Of a stretch of 64,000 bases of DNA, positions 27,085 through 36,362 are shown in pieces; position 1 is the first letter of the stretch; each line of letters starts with the position of its first letter. Where the stretch lies: positions 1 through 64,000 of the forward strand of contig NZ_ATYR01000014.1 in NCBI RefSeq assembly GCF_000427785.1, written 5' to 3'. The stretch comes from Massilia alkalitolerans DSM 17462. GTDB lineage: Bacteria; Pseudomonadota; Gammaproteobacteria; Burkholderiales; Burkholderiaceae_D. A program made the translations under genes and the position numbers. A model generated the notes under the pieces. It was given only the letters and a program-made list of their open reading frames with translations, did not search any database and was not told the origin of the DNA.

Positions 27085-28218
27085 TCAGTCGGGGACAAAG
27101 ACACGCTCCAGCACGCGCGAGGCTCCGGGGCGCGCCGCGAGCAGGCTGCCGTAGCGGTGCATCAGCTGCGGGAATACCTGGCTCCAGTCATAGTGCTCGT
27201 GCGCCTTGCGCCGTGCGTTGGTGGAGAGGCGCACCAGGTCGCGCCGATAGATGGCTTCGATGGCGCCGGCCAGGCTGTCGGCGTCGTTGGGACGCGCCAG
27301 GATGCCGGTCTGCTCGTCCACCAGCTCGGCCACCCCGCCCCCGCTGGTGCCCACCACCGGCAGGCCGCAGGCCATCGCCTCCAGCACGATCAGGCCGAAG
27401 GTTTCGCAGTCGCCCGGATGCACCAGCACGTCGCAGCTGGCCAGCAGGCCGGCCAGCGCGCACTGGTCGCGCTGGAAGGGCAGGAAACTCAACTGCGCAT
27501 GCTGCGGCATCGGCGCCCCGCCCCCGACCAGCAGCAGGTGGTAGGGCTTGCCGAGCTTGCGCACGGCCTCGACCAGGTAGCTCAGCTTCTTGTCGGCCGT
27601 GAAGCGGCCGGCATAGACCAGCAGGCGCGTGTCTTCCGGCAGGCCGAGCTCGGCCCGTAGGCTGTCGCGCCGGCGGCGCGGGTGGAAGATCTCGCTGTCG
27701 ATGCCGAGCGGCTGGTGCAGGGCATGGGTGACGCCCATGTCGGCCAGCTGGTGCACCATCAGCCGGCTTGGCGCCAGCACGGTATCGAACTCGCCGTACA
27801 GGTGGGCGAGGTACTTGCAGGTACCGTGGGAAATGGTTTCACCAAAACGGTTCTGCACCAGGCGCGGCAGGTCGGAATGGTAGAAGGCGAGCGCCGGGAT
27901 GCCGAGCTGCTGGCGCAGGCGCAATGCCGCCCAGGCACTGTGGCCAGCATCGCCCGCCTCGATCAGGTCAGGCCGGGCCGCACGCAGGCGCCGGGCCGCC
28001 GCCGTCACCGAAACCGGCATGCGGTAGCCGTGGATGCCGGGCAGCGCCACTGCCGGCACCCGCACCAGGCTGGGCGCTTCATCCTCGCCGACATTGGGAC
28101 TGAAAATGGTATGCCGCGCCCAGCCGTAACGCGCAAGCCAACGCGACTTGGCGTTCAGGTAGGTGCTGACGCCGCCGCCCTCGGCGGCGTAGAACATCGT
28201 GATGTCGACAAGATGCAT
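27085..28218 (-). CDS. GT4 family glycosyltransferase
   Basis: 377 residues, GT-B fold. The N-terminal acceptor domain has AEGGGVSTYLNAK; the C-terminal nucleotide-sugar domain has LVYAGRFTADKKLSYLVEAV and the EX7E-type motif CETFGLIVLEAMACGLPVVG. The EAGDAGHSA and FYHSDLP segments resemble family-4 enzymes that act on lipid-linked acceptors. It is followed by the DUF2334 gene with one base between them, so the two likely act on the same envelope glycolipid or glycan. Donor and acceptor are unknown. Confidence 0.88.
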   Translation of the reverse strand: MHLVDITMFYAAEGGGVSTYLNAKSRWLARYGWARHTIFSPNVGEDEAPSLVRVPAVALPGIHGYRMPVSVTAAARRLRAARPDLIEAGDAGHSAWAALRLRQQLGIPALAFYHSDLPRLVQNRFGETISHGTCKYLAHLYGEFDTVLAPSRLMVHQLADMGVTHALHQPLGIDSEIFHPRRRRDSLRAELGLPEDTRLLVYAGRFTADKKLSYLVEAVRKLGKPYHLLLVGGGAPMPQHAQLSFLPFQRDQCALAGLLASCDVLVHPGDCETFGLIVLEAMACGLPVVGTSGGGVAELVDEQTGILARPNDADSLAGAIEAIYRRDLVRLSTNARRKAHEHYDWSQVFPQLMHRYGSLLAARPGASRVLERVFVPD

Positions 28219-28345
28219 GTAAGAACCTGATAGGTTCAGAATCCGCTAAAAGGTCCAAAGTAGCAGCGGTCCGCCAACGAGGCTTGCGCACACGCACAGG
28301 CATCCGCGGAACTCGCTACCGGTCGTCTTTAGTCTTTACAGTGGA

Positions 28346-28936
28346 TTATGCGCTGCGCCGATCCAGCATGGCGCGCGCAATCGTGCCGGCATCGACATAC
28401 TCGAGCTCGCCACCGACGGGCACGCCGCGCGCCAGCCGGCTGACCTTCAGCCCGCGCGCCTTCAGCATCTCGCTGATGTAATGGGCAGTCGCTTCGCCCT
28501 CGTTGGTGAAATTGGTTGCGAGCACCACTTCGTCGACCACGCCGTCGGTGGCGCGTCCGACCAGCTTGTCGAGGTGCAGGTCGCGCGGGCCAATGCCGTC
28601 CAGCGGCGAGAGCCGCCCCATCAGCACGAAGTACAGGCCCTTGTAGGTCATGGTCTGCTCGATCATCATCTGGTCGGCAGGGGTTTCGACGACGCACAGC
28701 AGCGCGCGGTCGCGCGCCTCGTCGGCGCACAGATCGCACACTTCGGTGTCGGCGAAGGTATTGCACATGGCGCAGTGGTGGACCGTGTCCACCGCCTGGT
28801 ACAGCGCGCGCGACAGCATGGCCGCGCCTTCGCGGTCATGCTGCAGCAGGTGGAAAGCCATGCGTTGCGCCGACTTCGGACCAATGCCGGGCAGGCGCCG
28901 CAGCGCCTCGGTCAGGAAGTCGAGCGACCTGGACAT
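28346..28936 (-). CDS. recR: Recombination mediator RecR
   Basis: 196 residues, the usual RecR length. A helix-hairpin-helix ([20 protein letters not shown]), the C4 zinc finger (C55, C58, C67, C70 in [18 protein letters not shown]), the Toprim domain ([15 protein letters not shown]) and a Walker-B-like C-terminal segment are present. With RecO and RecF it loads RecA at gaps. It is the third gene of a dnaX-ybaB-recR operon, the conserved order. Confidence 0.97.
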   Translation of the reverse strand: MSRSLDFLTEALRRLPGIGPKSAQRMAFHLLQHDREGAAMLSRALYQAVDTVHHCAMCNTFADTEVCDLCADEARDRALLCVVETPADQMMIEQTMTYKGLYFVLMGRLSPLDGIGPRDLHLDKLVGRATDGVVDEVVLATNFTNEGEATAHYISEMLKARGLKVSRLARGVPVGGELEYVDAGTIARAMLDRRSA

Positions 28937-28953
28937 GAGGTTTTTTCTTTCTT

Positions 28954-29280
28954 TTAGAACGGCATCTTGAAGCCCGGCGGCAGCGGCATGCCGGCGGTCA
29001 AGCCGCTCATCTTCTCGGCTGAGGTGGCTTCGGCCTTGCGCACGGCGTCGTTGAACGCGGCCGCGACCAGGTCTTCCAGCATGTCGCGGTCGTCACCCAG
29101 CAGCGACGGATCGATGGTGACGCGCTTGACGTCGTTCTTGCAGGTCATGACGACCTTGACCAGGCCGGCGCCGGACTGGCCCTCGACTTCGATCTGAGCC
29201 AGCTGCTCCTGCGCCTTCTTCATGTTGTCCTGCATGGCTTGCGCCTGTTTCATCAGGCCTGCGAGCTGGTTTTTCATCAT
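28954..29280 (-). CDS. ybaB: YbaB/EbfC family nucleoid-associated protein
   Basis: 108 residues beginning [20 protein letters not shown], with the conserved [19 protein letters not shown] and the C-terminal [12 protein letters not shown]. It is a small dimeric DNA-binding protein, encoded between dnaX and recR as in most proteobacteria. A TTG 15 nt upstream is possible, but the ATG after TTGGAGATACCGACC is better placed. Confidence 0.96.
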   Translation of the reverse strand: MMKNQLAGLMKQAQAMQDNMKKAQEQLAQIEVEGQSGAGLVKVVMTCKNDVKRVTIDPSLLGDDRDMLEDLVAAAFNDAVRKAEATSAEKMSGLTAGMPLPPGFKMPF

Positions 29281-29322
29281 GGTCGGTATCTCCAAAAAGT
29301 GCCAAGTGGTTGATTCAATAGG

Positions 29323-31467
29323 TCAGGCTGCGGCCGGCTTCACCGAGCCGGGCACGACGAAGGCGCCGAAGGTCCGCTCCATCGCCTGCACGAAGGGATC
29401 GGCGGCGACCAGGGCTTCGGCCTGGCGCTGGCGCTCCTCGCGCGCCGCCTTGGCTTCGGCCGCGGCGGTGTACCAGGTCGGGCCGATCTCGGTATCGAGG
29501 CTGACGCGCACCGAGGGGAAGTGCTCCTGCAGCGCGGCCGTCAGCTTCTCGCTGTTGCCGCTGGCGCGCAGGGTGTCGACCGGTACGCGCAGGCGGAAAG
29601 TCGCGGCCTGTTCGTGCGCTACGCATTCGATCAGTTCGGTCTGCAGGGCCAGTTGCTGGGACACGCCGCGCAGCGGCAGGCTGGCGGCCAGCGCCGGCCA
29701 GTTGCCGTCCCAGCCGATGGCCGGAACCGGCGTAATGACGTAGGGATGCGGCGGCGCGGCCGGCGCACGCGCAGGAGCGCCTGTCGCATGCGCCAGGCCC
29801 ATGACGGCGGCCGGCGCTTCGGCGGCGACCGCGGTGTCGTCGGAAAATTCAGTGACCCAGGAAGGCGGCTCGTCATCGCTTGCCGCGGCCTGCATGCGCG
29901 CCTGGGGCTGCTGCATCTGCTGGACGACTTGCGGCTGCTGCGGCTGGGCGGCGTGCGGTTGTTCCCACGGCGGCGTCGATCCCGGACCCGGACGGCCTGC
30001 CGGAGCGGCCCCCATGGCGGCCGACGGCCCCGGCGCCGGTGGCGGCGCGGCGGGAGCCGGCGCCTGCGGCGCGGGGGCCGGCGCCGGTGCGGCCTCGGGA
30101 CGCGGCCTGGCGCTGCCGCCGCCATTGCGGCCGGAGGCGGCGCGTGCCGCTTCCAGTGCCGCGTTGATCGCGGCGCGCGCGGAAGTCATGGCGGGCGCCG
30201 GGCTGGAAGCTGGGGGCGCTGCAGGCGCGGCCTGTGCCGCCGGGGGCGGCGCGGCCGGACGCGCTGGCGCCACCGCCGCATGGCTGGCGGCGGCCACCGC
30301 AGCAGCCCGCGCGTGGCCCGGTGCCGCCGCGGCGGCGGGTGCGCTTGGTGGCGGCTCGGCGCCGCCCTGCCCCGGACGGAAGGCCAGCATGCGCAGCAGG
30401 GTCATGGTGAAGCCCGCGTATTCGTCCGGCGCGAGGCCGATCTCGTTGCGGCCGTGCACGGCGATCTGGTAATACAGCTGCACTTCCTGCGCGTCGAACG
30501 CCTGGGCCAGGCGCAGGATGTCGTTCAGTTCCGGCAGGTCTTGCGGCACCGCCGAGGGTACCGACTGGGCCAGCGCGATCCGGTGCAGCAAGGTGCCGAG
30601 GTCCTGCAGCGCGCCGTTATACGACAGGCTGCGGCTGGCCATCTCGTCGGCCACCGCCATCAGGTCGGCGCCGTCCTGCGCCAGCAGCGCGTCCAGCAGG
30701 CGCACCAGGTAGGACTGGTCGAGCGCTCCCAGCATGCCCTGCACCGCGTCGAGCGTGACCTGGCCGGCGGCATAGGCGATCGCCTGGTCGGTCAGCGACA
30801 GCGCGTCGCGCATCGAGCCGTGGGCGCCTTGCGCCAGCAGGCGCAGGGCCGGCTGCTCATAGGTAACGCCTTCCTGGCCGAGGATGTTTTCCAGGTGGCC
30901 GACGATGTGGCCGGGCGGCATCTGCTTGAGGTTGAACTGCAGGCAGCGCGACAGTACCGTGACCGGGATTTTCTGCGGGTCGGTGGTCGCAAGGATGAAT
31001 TTCACGTGCGGCGGCGGCTCCTCGAGCGTCTTGAGCATCGCGTTGAACGCGTGGTTGGTGAGCATGTGCACCTCGTCGATCATGTAGACCTTGAAGCGCG
31101 CATTGCTCGGCGCGTACACCGCCTGCTCCAGCAGCTGGGCCATCTCGTCCACCCCGCGGTTGGACGCCGCGTCCATCTCGATGTAGTCCACGAAACGCCC
31201 GGCATCGATCGCGCGGCAGGCCTCGCACACGCCGCAGGGTTCGGCCGTGATCCCGCCCTGCCCGTCCGGGCCGACGCAATTGAGCGACTTGGCCAGGATA
31301 CGCGACAGCGTCGTCTTGCCGACCCCGCGCGTCCCCGTGAACAGGTAGGCGTGGTGAAGGCGGCCGGTCCTGAGCGCATGGGTCAGGGCACGGACGACGT
31401 GCTCCTGGCCGACCAGCGTTTCGAAGTTCTTGGGACGGTATTTGCGGGCGAGGACTTGATAGGACAT
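29323..31467 (-). CDS. dnaX: DNA polymerase III subunits gamma/tau
   Basis: 714 residues. Clamp-loader AAA+ module with Walker A GTRGVGKTT (45-53), zinc cysteines C64, C78, C81 and C84, the DEVHML Walker B and sensor regions. A long Ala/Pro-rich linker (about 380-560) leads to the tau C-terminal domains that bind DnaB and the polymerase core. First gene of dnaX-ybaB-recR. I did not notice an A-rich slippage heptamer of the E. coli kind, but did not scan every codon. Confidence 0.97.
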   Translation of the reverse strand: MSYQVLARKYRPKNFETLVGQEHVVRALTHALRTGRLHHAYLFTGTRGVGKTTLSRILAKSLNCVGPDGQGGITAEPCGVCEACRAIDAGRFVDYIEMDAASNRGVDEMAQLLEQAVYAPSNARFKVYMIDEVHMLTNHAFNAMLKTLEEPPPHVKFILATTDPQKIPVTVLSRCLQFNLKQMPPGHIVGHLENILGQEGVTYEQPALRLLAQGAHGSMRDALSLTDQAIAYAAGQVTLDAVQGMLGALDQSYLVRLLDALLAQDGADLMAVADEMASRSLSYNGALQDLGTLLHRIALAQSVPSAVPQDLPELNDILRLAQAFDAQEVQLYYQIAVHGRNEIGLAPDEYAGFTMTLLRMLAFRPGQGGAEPPPSAPAAAAAPGHARAAAVAAASHAAVAPARPAAPPPAAQAAPAAPPASSPAPAMTSARAAINAALEAARAASGRNGGGSARPRPEAAPAPAPAPQAPAPAAPPPAPGPSAAMGAAPAGRPGPGSTPPWEQPHAAQPQQPQVVQQMQQPQARMQAAASDDEPPSWVTEFSDDTAVAAEAPAAVMGLAHATGAPARAPAAPPHPYVITPVPAIGWDGNWPALAASLPLRGVSQQLALQTELIECVAHEQAATFRLRVPVDTLRASGNSEKLTAALQEHFPSVRVSLDTEIGPTWYTAAAEAKAAREERQRQAEALVAADPFVQAMERTFGAFVVPGSVKPAAA

Positions 31468-31616
31468 GCCGAGATTTTACCGCAGTTGGCGACTGGGGCG
31501 AACATTCCCTGGCCGGCCCGGCAACAATATGATTCCACGAGGCATAACAAAGCCGCCAGCGCCTGGCTGCTGCGTTTCGTACAAGATGAATGGGTATTGC
31601 AGGAAGAGAAGGAGGA

Positions 31617-31712
31617 GGCGAGCCTGATCTGCGGCACTTGCGGTGAACGGCTTTGGCTGCTTCGTTCCCGACCTGACCAGGTAAACCATGCCACAATGCG
31701 CAGGGGCCCGCC
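31617..31712 (-). ncRNA. ffs: 4.5S signal recognition particle RNA (small type)
   Basis: About 96 nt on the reverse strand. The apical SRP motif is intact: ACCTGGTCAGGTCGGGAACG then AAGCAGCC, matching the Ffh-binding loop of bacterial 4.5S RNA. The ends GGCGGGCC and GGCTCGCC pair over 8 bp (one G-U), which sets the boundaries. A TATAAT box lies just upstream, so transcription should begin at or next to the first G. It binds Ffh to form the SRP for co-translational membrane targeting. It sits upstream of dnaX, a common location. Confidence 0.95.
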
Positions 31713-31719
31713 AGCGAAC

Positions 31720-31725
31720 ATTATA
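31720..31725 (-). promoter_or_regulatory. -10 box of the SRP RNA promoter
   Basis: A consensus TATAAT on the reverse strand, 7 nt before the predicted first base of the SRP RNA. No convincing -35 hexamer is visible at 16-18 bp. Confidence 0.7.
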
Positions 31726-31763
31726 CCCGACCCCACCGTTTTTGGGGCCGGATCTTGCGAAGG

Positions 31764-32450
31764 CTATGCGCGATCCTTCAACAAGGCCAGCAAGGCATGC
31801 GCGCCCGCTTCGGACGACGCCGGATTCTGCCCCGTGACGAGCAGGCCGTCGGTCACGACGTAGGGCTGCCAGTCATCCGTCTTGCTGTACTGGCCACCAT
31901 TTTTAACCAGCATGTCCTCGACCAGGAAAGGCACCACCCCGGTGAGGCCGACAGCCTCCTCCTCCGTATTGGTGAAACCGGTCACGCGCTTGCCCTTGAC
32001 CAGGAGGTCGCCGTCGACTCCCCTGACCTGCGCCAGCACGCCCGGGGCATGGCACACCGCCGCCACCGGCTTGCCGCCGGCGATCATGGCCTCGATCAGG
32101 CGGATCGAATCGGCATCCTCGGCCAGATCCCATAGCGGGCCGTGGCCGCCGGGATAGAACACGGCGTCGAAGTCTTGCGCGCGCACGCTCGACAGGGTGA
32201 CGGTATTCGCCAGCGCCTGTTGGGCCTGCGGGTCGGCGCGAAAACGCCGGGTCGCCTCGGTCTGGGCATCGGGCTCGTCGCTCTTCGGGTCGAGCGGCGG
32301 TTGCCCACCCCGCGGCGAGGCCAGCGTCAGGGTCGCGCCGGCATCCTTGAATACATAATAGGGAGCGGCGAACTCCTCCAGCCAGAAACCGGTTTTCTTG
32401 CCGGTGTCGCCGAGGCGGTCGTGCGAGGTCAGCACCATCAGGATGTTCAT
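31764..32450 (-). CDS. DJ-1/PfpI family protein (Hsp31-like class I glutamine amidotransferase fold)
   Basis: 228 residues. Nucleophile-elbow Cys in PVAAVCHAPG, together with YPGGHGPLWDLAED and WLEEFAAPYYVFKDAG, places it in the Hsp31/YajL-type DJ-1 superfamily. Members act as chaperones, glyoxalases or deglycases in protection from carbonyl and oxidative stress. Single gene, about 80 bp upstream of ubiD's end and on the same strand. Confidence 0.9.
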   Translation of the reverse strand: MNILMVLTSHDRLGDTGKKTGFWLEEFAAPYYVFKDAGATLTLASPRGGQPPLDPKSDEPDAQTEATRRFRADPQAQQALANTVTLSSVRAQDFDAVFYPGGHGPLWDLAEDADSIRLIEAMIAGGKPVAAVCHAPGVLAQVRGVDGDLLVKGKRVTGFTNTEEEAVGLTGVVPFLVEDMLVKNGGQYSKTDDWQPYVVTDGLLVTGQNPASSEAGAHALLALLKDRA

Positions 32451-32528
32451 CGGGCCTCCATGTGCGTGGTGGTCAAAAGGGCAGTCTAGCCGCCCTCCGC
32501 CCCACGCGCCGCACGGAACTCCGCCACC

Positions 32529-34013
32529 CTACAGTCCCAGCGTCCCCCAGATGTGGTCCACGCGCGCCTTGACTTCCGGCGTCATGGCGATCGGCGTACC
32601 CCACTCGCGATTGGTCTCGCCCGGCCACTTGTTGGTGGCGTCGATGCCCATCTTGCTGCCCAGGCCACTGATCGGCGAGGCGAAGTCGAGGTAGTCGATC
32701 GGGGTATTGTCGACCATGACCGTGTCGCGGGTCGGATCGACCCGGGTCGTGATGGCCCAGATGACTTCCTTCCAGTCGCGCACGTTCACATCCTCGTCCA
32801 CCACCACGATGAACTTGGTATACATGAACTGGCGCAGGAAACTCCACACCCCGAACATCACGCGCTTGGCGTGACCCGCGTACTGCTTCTTCATCTGCAC
32901 CACCGCCATCCGGTAGCTGCAGCCTTCCGGCGGCAGGTAGAAGTCGGTGATCTCGCTGAACTGCTTCTGCAGCAGCGGGATGAAGACCTCGTTCAGCGCC
33001 ACGCCCAGCACCGCCGGCTCGTCGGGCGGCTTGCCGGTGTAGGTCGAGTGATAGATGGGGTCGCGCCGCATCGTGATGCGGTCGATGGTGAACACCGGGA
33101 AGCTGTCCTGCTCGTTGTAATAGCCGGTGTGGTCGCCGTACGGACCTTCGAGTGCGTGCTCGAAGCCGGTCGGGTGGCTCGCGTCCGGATAGATGTGCCC
33201 TTCCAGCACGATCTCGGCGGACGCCGGCACGCGCAGTTCGCTGCCGATGGCCTTGCTCAAGACGGTGCGCTGGCCGCGCAGCAGGCCGGCGAACTGGTAT
33301 TCCGACAGGCTGTCCGGCACCGGGGTGACGGCGCCCAGGATGGTGGCCGGGTCGGCGCCCAGCGCCACCGCCACCGGATACGGCTTGCCCGGGTTGGCCA
33401 GGGCGTGCTCGCGGAAGTCGAGGGCGCCGCCGCGGTGCGCCAGCCAGCGCATGATCACCTTGTTCCGGCCCAGCACCTGTTGGCGATATATTCCTAAGTT
33501 CTGCCGTTTCTTGTGCGGTCCCCTGGTAATCACCAGGCCCCACGTAATAAGAGGGGCGATGTCGCCCGGCCAGCAGTGCTGGATCGGCAGGCGCGCCAGG
33601 TCGACGTCCTGCCCCTCCCAGACGATTTCCTGGCAGGAGGCGCCTTTTACTTCTTTCGGCGCCATGTCCCAGACCGCCTTGACCAGCGAGCCCAGGCCCA
33701 TGATGTCCTTGAAACCCTTGGGCGGCTCTGGCTCCTTCAGGCGCGCCAGCACGTGGCCGATATTGCGCAGCTCGGTCAGGCTTTCGGCACCCATGCCCAG
33801 CGCAACCCGGCGCGGCGTGCCGAACAGGTTGCCGAGCACTGGAATAGTGTGTCCAGCAGGTTTCTGGAACAGCAGCGCGGGGCCCTCGGCGCGCAAGGTC
33901 CGGTCGCAGATCTCCGTCATCTCGAGGTGGGGCGACACCGGTACGCCAACGTGTTTCAGCTCGCCCATTCGCTCGAGCTGAGCCATAAAGTCCCGCAAAT
34001 CTGAATATTTCAT
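32529..34013 (-). CDS. ubiD: 4-hydroxy-3-polyprenylbenzoate decarboxylase UbiD
   Basis: 494 residues starting [20 protein letters not shown], close to the E. coli enzyme's start and length. It removes the carboxyl group of the ubiquinone precursor using the prenylated flavin made by UbiX. Family blocks such as [40 protein letters not shown] and [20 protein letters not shown] are present. The stop TAG lies in the sequence CCACCCTAC (read on the forward strand), the same string that ends the repeat at 23431-23439. Confidence 0.96.
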   Translation of the reverse strand: MKYSDLRDFMAQLERMGELKHVGVPVSPHLEMTEICDRTLRAEGPALLFQKPAGHTIPVLGNLFGTPRRVALGMGAESLTELRNIGHVLARLKEPEPPKGFKDIMGLGSLVKAVWDMAPKEVKGASCQEIVWEGQDVDLARLPIQHCWPGDIAPLITWGLVITRGPHKKRQNLGIYRQQVLGRNKVIMRWLAHRGGALDFREHALANPGKPYPVAVALGADPATILGAVTPVPDSLSEYQFAGLLRGQRTVLSKAIGSELRVPASAEIVLEGHIYPDASHPTGFEHALEGPYGDHTGYYNEQDSFPVFTIDRITMRRDPIYHSTYTGKPPDEPAVLGVALNEVFIPLLQKQFSEITDFYLPPEGCSYRMAVVQMKKQYAGHAKRVMFGVWSFLRQFMYTKFIVVVDEDVNVRDWKEVIWAITTRVDPTRDTVMVDNTPIDYLDFASPISGLGSKMGIDATNKWPGETNREWGTPIAMTPEVKARVDHIWGTLGL

Positions 34014-34145
34014 CAAGTTTTGATCGTAATCTCGTCAGTAGAAGCTTGTTCAAGGCACCATGCCAAGTAGCTGATTTAGCAAGACTTTTCAAAATTTCGT
34101 CTCGGAAATCAGAACTAAAAGTAATAAGAGCGGATCGTGCTAGGG

Positions 34146-34174
34146 TTGACTTGGTATAAGTGAGCCACTAGAAT
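34146..34174 (+). promoter_or_regulatory. Strong sigma-70-type promoter far upstream of the transglycosylase
   Basis: TTGACT, a 17-bp spacer and TAGAAT. The predicted start near 34181 leaves about 320 nt before the transglycosylase ATG, so it drives either a long 5' leader or a separate small RNA. Confidence 0.65.
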
Positions 34175-34180
34175 CCGTCC

Positions 34181-34498
34181 TACTTGATGAGGCAGGCAGT
34201 CTTTCTGACATGATTTTAGCTGTTCTCATGCATTCACGGGGTCGGGGCCCCACATGACATTTTGAGGAGTGTTTTCACTGGGCGTCTGCCCAATCCCCCG
34301 AGACAGTTGTTGAGCCACTGGTTCCACCCGCACGGGTTTCAAAGCAGCCAGCTGTAGCAAAGCAATGACGGCGTTAGTCGGCCGCAAGGCGGCGACCTAC
34401 GATATTTCTGATGCACGGCATTCAGTAACCCGACGCAGCGCACATCTCCTTAGAGACGCTGTGACAGGGCTGCTTTTCGCCGCGACAAGGGGAATTCG
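34181..34498 (+). other. Long untranslated leader or small RNA candidate
   Basis: About 320 nt with no convincing gene, between the promoter above and the transglycosylase start. It can form several short stems: GGGC/GCCC at GGGCGTCTGCCC, ACCCG/CGGGT at ACCCGCACGGGT, and GCCGC/GCGGC near GGCCGCAAGGCGGCG. I could not match it to a c-di-GMP, cobalamin or other riboswitch consensus, nor clearly to 6S RNA. The left part of this intergenic region (34014-34145) should hold the ubiD promoter. Confidence 0.4.
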
Positions 34499-35404
34499 AT
34501 GATCCATCGTTTCATCACGAACGCAAGGTTCGTGCAATCCATGGCCAGCCAGCCAGTCACGTGGTCTTCCGTGAGCAAAGCGGCACGCGGTGTATTCAAT
34601 ACCGCACGCAACACCCTGACCGTATTCGGTCTCTCTGCAGTCGCGATGCTCGCCCTGCTCTATACCAACGAAGACGTCGCCAAGCGCGTCTCGGACATGC
34701 TGCATCCGGAACCCGAAGTCGTGGTCGTCGCCCAAGCGGCTCCGACCCCGGCGCCGGTCGCCGCCGACGTCGCCGAAGCCGTCGAGACGCCCCATGCCAG
34801 TGCCCAGCACCTCGGCAACAGCAAGCAGCAGCAATGGGTCACTTCCTGGCTGAGCAAGCGCTACCGCGTCGCCAGCGACGCCGCCAACATGCTGGTCTCG
34901 ACCGCTTACATGACGGCGCACGAGGTCAAGCTGGATCCGCTCTTGATCCTGGCCGTGATGGCGATCGAATCGGGCCTGAACCCGTTCGCCGAGAGCCCGA
35001 TGGGCGCCAAGGGCCTGATGCAGGTCATGGCCAAGGTCCATCACGACAAGTTCGAACAAGTGGGCGGCCAGCAGGCGGCCCTGAATCCGGTCGCCAACAT
35101 CAAGGTCGGCGCCCTGATCCTGAAGGATTATGTCAAGCGTACCGGTTCGGTCGAAGGCGGCCTGAAGACCTACGTCGGCGCAGCCGACCTGGAAACCGAT
35201 TCGGGCTATGGCGCCAAGGTACTGGCCGAATACAAGAAACTCAAGCAAGTTGCCAAGGGCCACAAGGTCCCGACCACCAATCCGCGCCCGCTGCCGCAAA
35301 CGACCCTGGTCAAGCAGGCTCCCGCAGCCAGCCCGACCGAGACGCCGGCCGCTGCACCGGCGAAGGCCGAGAACCACGGTTCGGAAGCGCTGGCGACCCT
35401 GTAA
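34499..35404 (+). CDS. Lytic transglycosylase domain protein (SLT type)
   Basis: 301 residues. A membrane anchor (about 40-56: LTVFGLSAVAMLALLY), a Pro/Ala linker, and an SLT domain (about 110-235) with the catalytic Glu in LAVMAIESGLNPFAESPMGA, followed by KGLMQVM. It cleaves peptidoglycan between MurNAc and GlcNAc, producing 1,6-anhydro ends. An Ala/Pro-rich tail follows. A long leader precedes it and a strong terminator follows, so it is a single-gene unit. Confidence 0.9.
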   Translation: MIHRFITNARFVQSMASQPVTWSSVSKAARGVFNTARNTLTVFGLSAVAMLALLYTNEDVAKRVSDMLHPEPEVVVVAQAAPTPAPVAADVAEAVETPHASAQHLGNSKQQQWVTSWLSKRYRVASDAANMLVSTAYMTAHEVKLDPLLILAVMAIESGLNPFAESPMGAKGLMQVMAKVHHDKFEQVGGQQAALNPVANIKVGALILKDYVKRTGSVEGGLKTYVGAADLETDSGYGAKVLAEYKKLKQVAKGHKVPTTNPRPLPQTTLVKQAPAASPTETPAAAPAKAENHGSEALATL

Positions 35405-35428
35405 TCCTGCGCAAGACACTCCTCACCG

Positions 35429-35455
35429 GCCACCGCTCGCGGTGGCTTTTTCTTT
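35429..35455 (+). terminator. Intrinsic terminator of the transglycosylase gene
   Basis: GCCACC/GGTGGC arms around GCTCGC, followed by TTTTTCTTT. Confidence 0.88.
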
Positions 35456-35671
35456 GCACGCCGGCCGCTGCCCCCAGGCCTGCCCAGCAGGACATCCACG
35501 TCCTGGCGCAGTATGGCGCAACAAATAGCCACTGGGCGAGGCCACAGTGGCTTTCTCTACTACATAGATATCCGGACGCAGGGTTGAAGCAATTTGGCCC
35601 ATACGCTTTTAACATACGTATAGCCATTAATGCCGTCAAAGAACTTGGTCTGTTCGAGTGCGGTGCTGATT

Positions 35672-36188
35672 TCATCTAAGTTGAACTCTTATACGCAGAT
35701 CCCGATCATGCTTGCCAGGCCTCTGTGGCTTCCAGATCATAAAATGCCCACAGCCCCGACCTTTGTCAGGATAATATTCCTCTCTAAAACTCTTGCAACC
35801 TTGATTTTCCAGGCACGCCTCCCAGGGAGTATCGTGACCAAGATGCGCTGGTCTCCATTCGTAGATCCAACGAACTGGCTCACTGGCTAGACTGCCTCCG
35901 CAAACACGATAACAAATCGCCCCGTGGCCATATTCTGGAAGGCGAGCAGGCGTCATTATTCTTCTGCACTTCCGGCATCGGTTTTGCACTGGTCGTCCAG
36001 ACGATCTCCTTCGTGTCTTGACCTGTTGTATAAGCTGCCTCAATTTCTCTAGATTTCAGATCGTTGATATTAAAGATGAGTGAGAATTGCGCGCTTGCAG
36101 AGGCCATTTGAAAGAGGAGTGCGAAGGCAAGAGTGAAACGTGAAGCTGAAGCGATGCTTCCAGTCGATTTCATCATGATCCCTTTCAT
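35672..36188 (-). pseudogene. Secreted Cys-containing hypothetical protein, apparently frameshifted
   Basis: The 5' part (start at ATGATGAAATCG, 36176 or 36173) encodes a signal peptide, MKSTGSIASASRFTLAFALL then FQMASASA, and about 45 mature residues, then drifts into an unconvincing tail and stops. The overlapping next frame continues like a normal secreted protein: PEYGHGAICYRVCGGSLASE, then CLENQGC and GRGCGHFMIWKP, about 90 residues. Joining them needs one frameshift around 35940-35970. I recognise no family. The surrounding patch (about 35.5-36.3 kb) is visibly more AT-rich than the flanks, so the gene may be recently acquired and decaying. Confidence 0.45.
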
Positions 36189-36302
36189 TCTTGAGATGAA
36201 CGACGCCCCAAACGTATTTACGCCGTGTGAATACTCATCCTAGACCTCCGCAGCGCTCATGTCGAGACTACTTGAGGCCGTCACAATGAAACAAGAACAA
36301 AC

Positions 36303-36335
36303 AAAAAAGGCCACCGGGGCAGCGCCACGGTGGCC
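36303..36335 (-). terminator. Intrinsic terminator of ribBA-ribH-nusB
   Basis: On the reverse strand, GGCCACCG/CGGTGGCC arms followed by TTTTTT, just past the nusB stop. Confidence 0.87.
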
Positions 36336-36362
36336 TTGCAATCACAATAAAGAGCCTGCCGA

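Noticed and set aside
34181..34498. c-di-GMP (GEMM), cobalamin riboswitch or 6S RNA in the transglycosylase leader
   Set aside because: Short look-alikes such as GCCACTGG and CAAAGC occur, but the required ordered blocks do not; 6S RNA could not be confirmed by eye either.
35527..35556. AGCCACTG/CAGTGGCT hairpin as a second terminator after the transglycosylase gene
   Set aside because: Weak T-run and a clear terminator already lies 80 bp upstream; it could instead serve the reverse-strand remnant, but evidence is thin.
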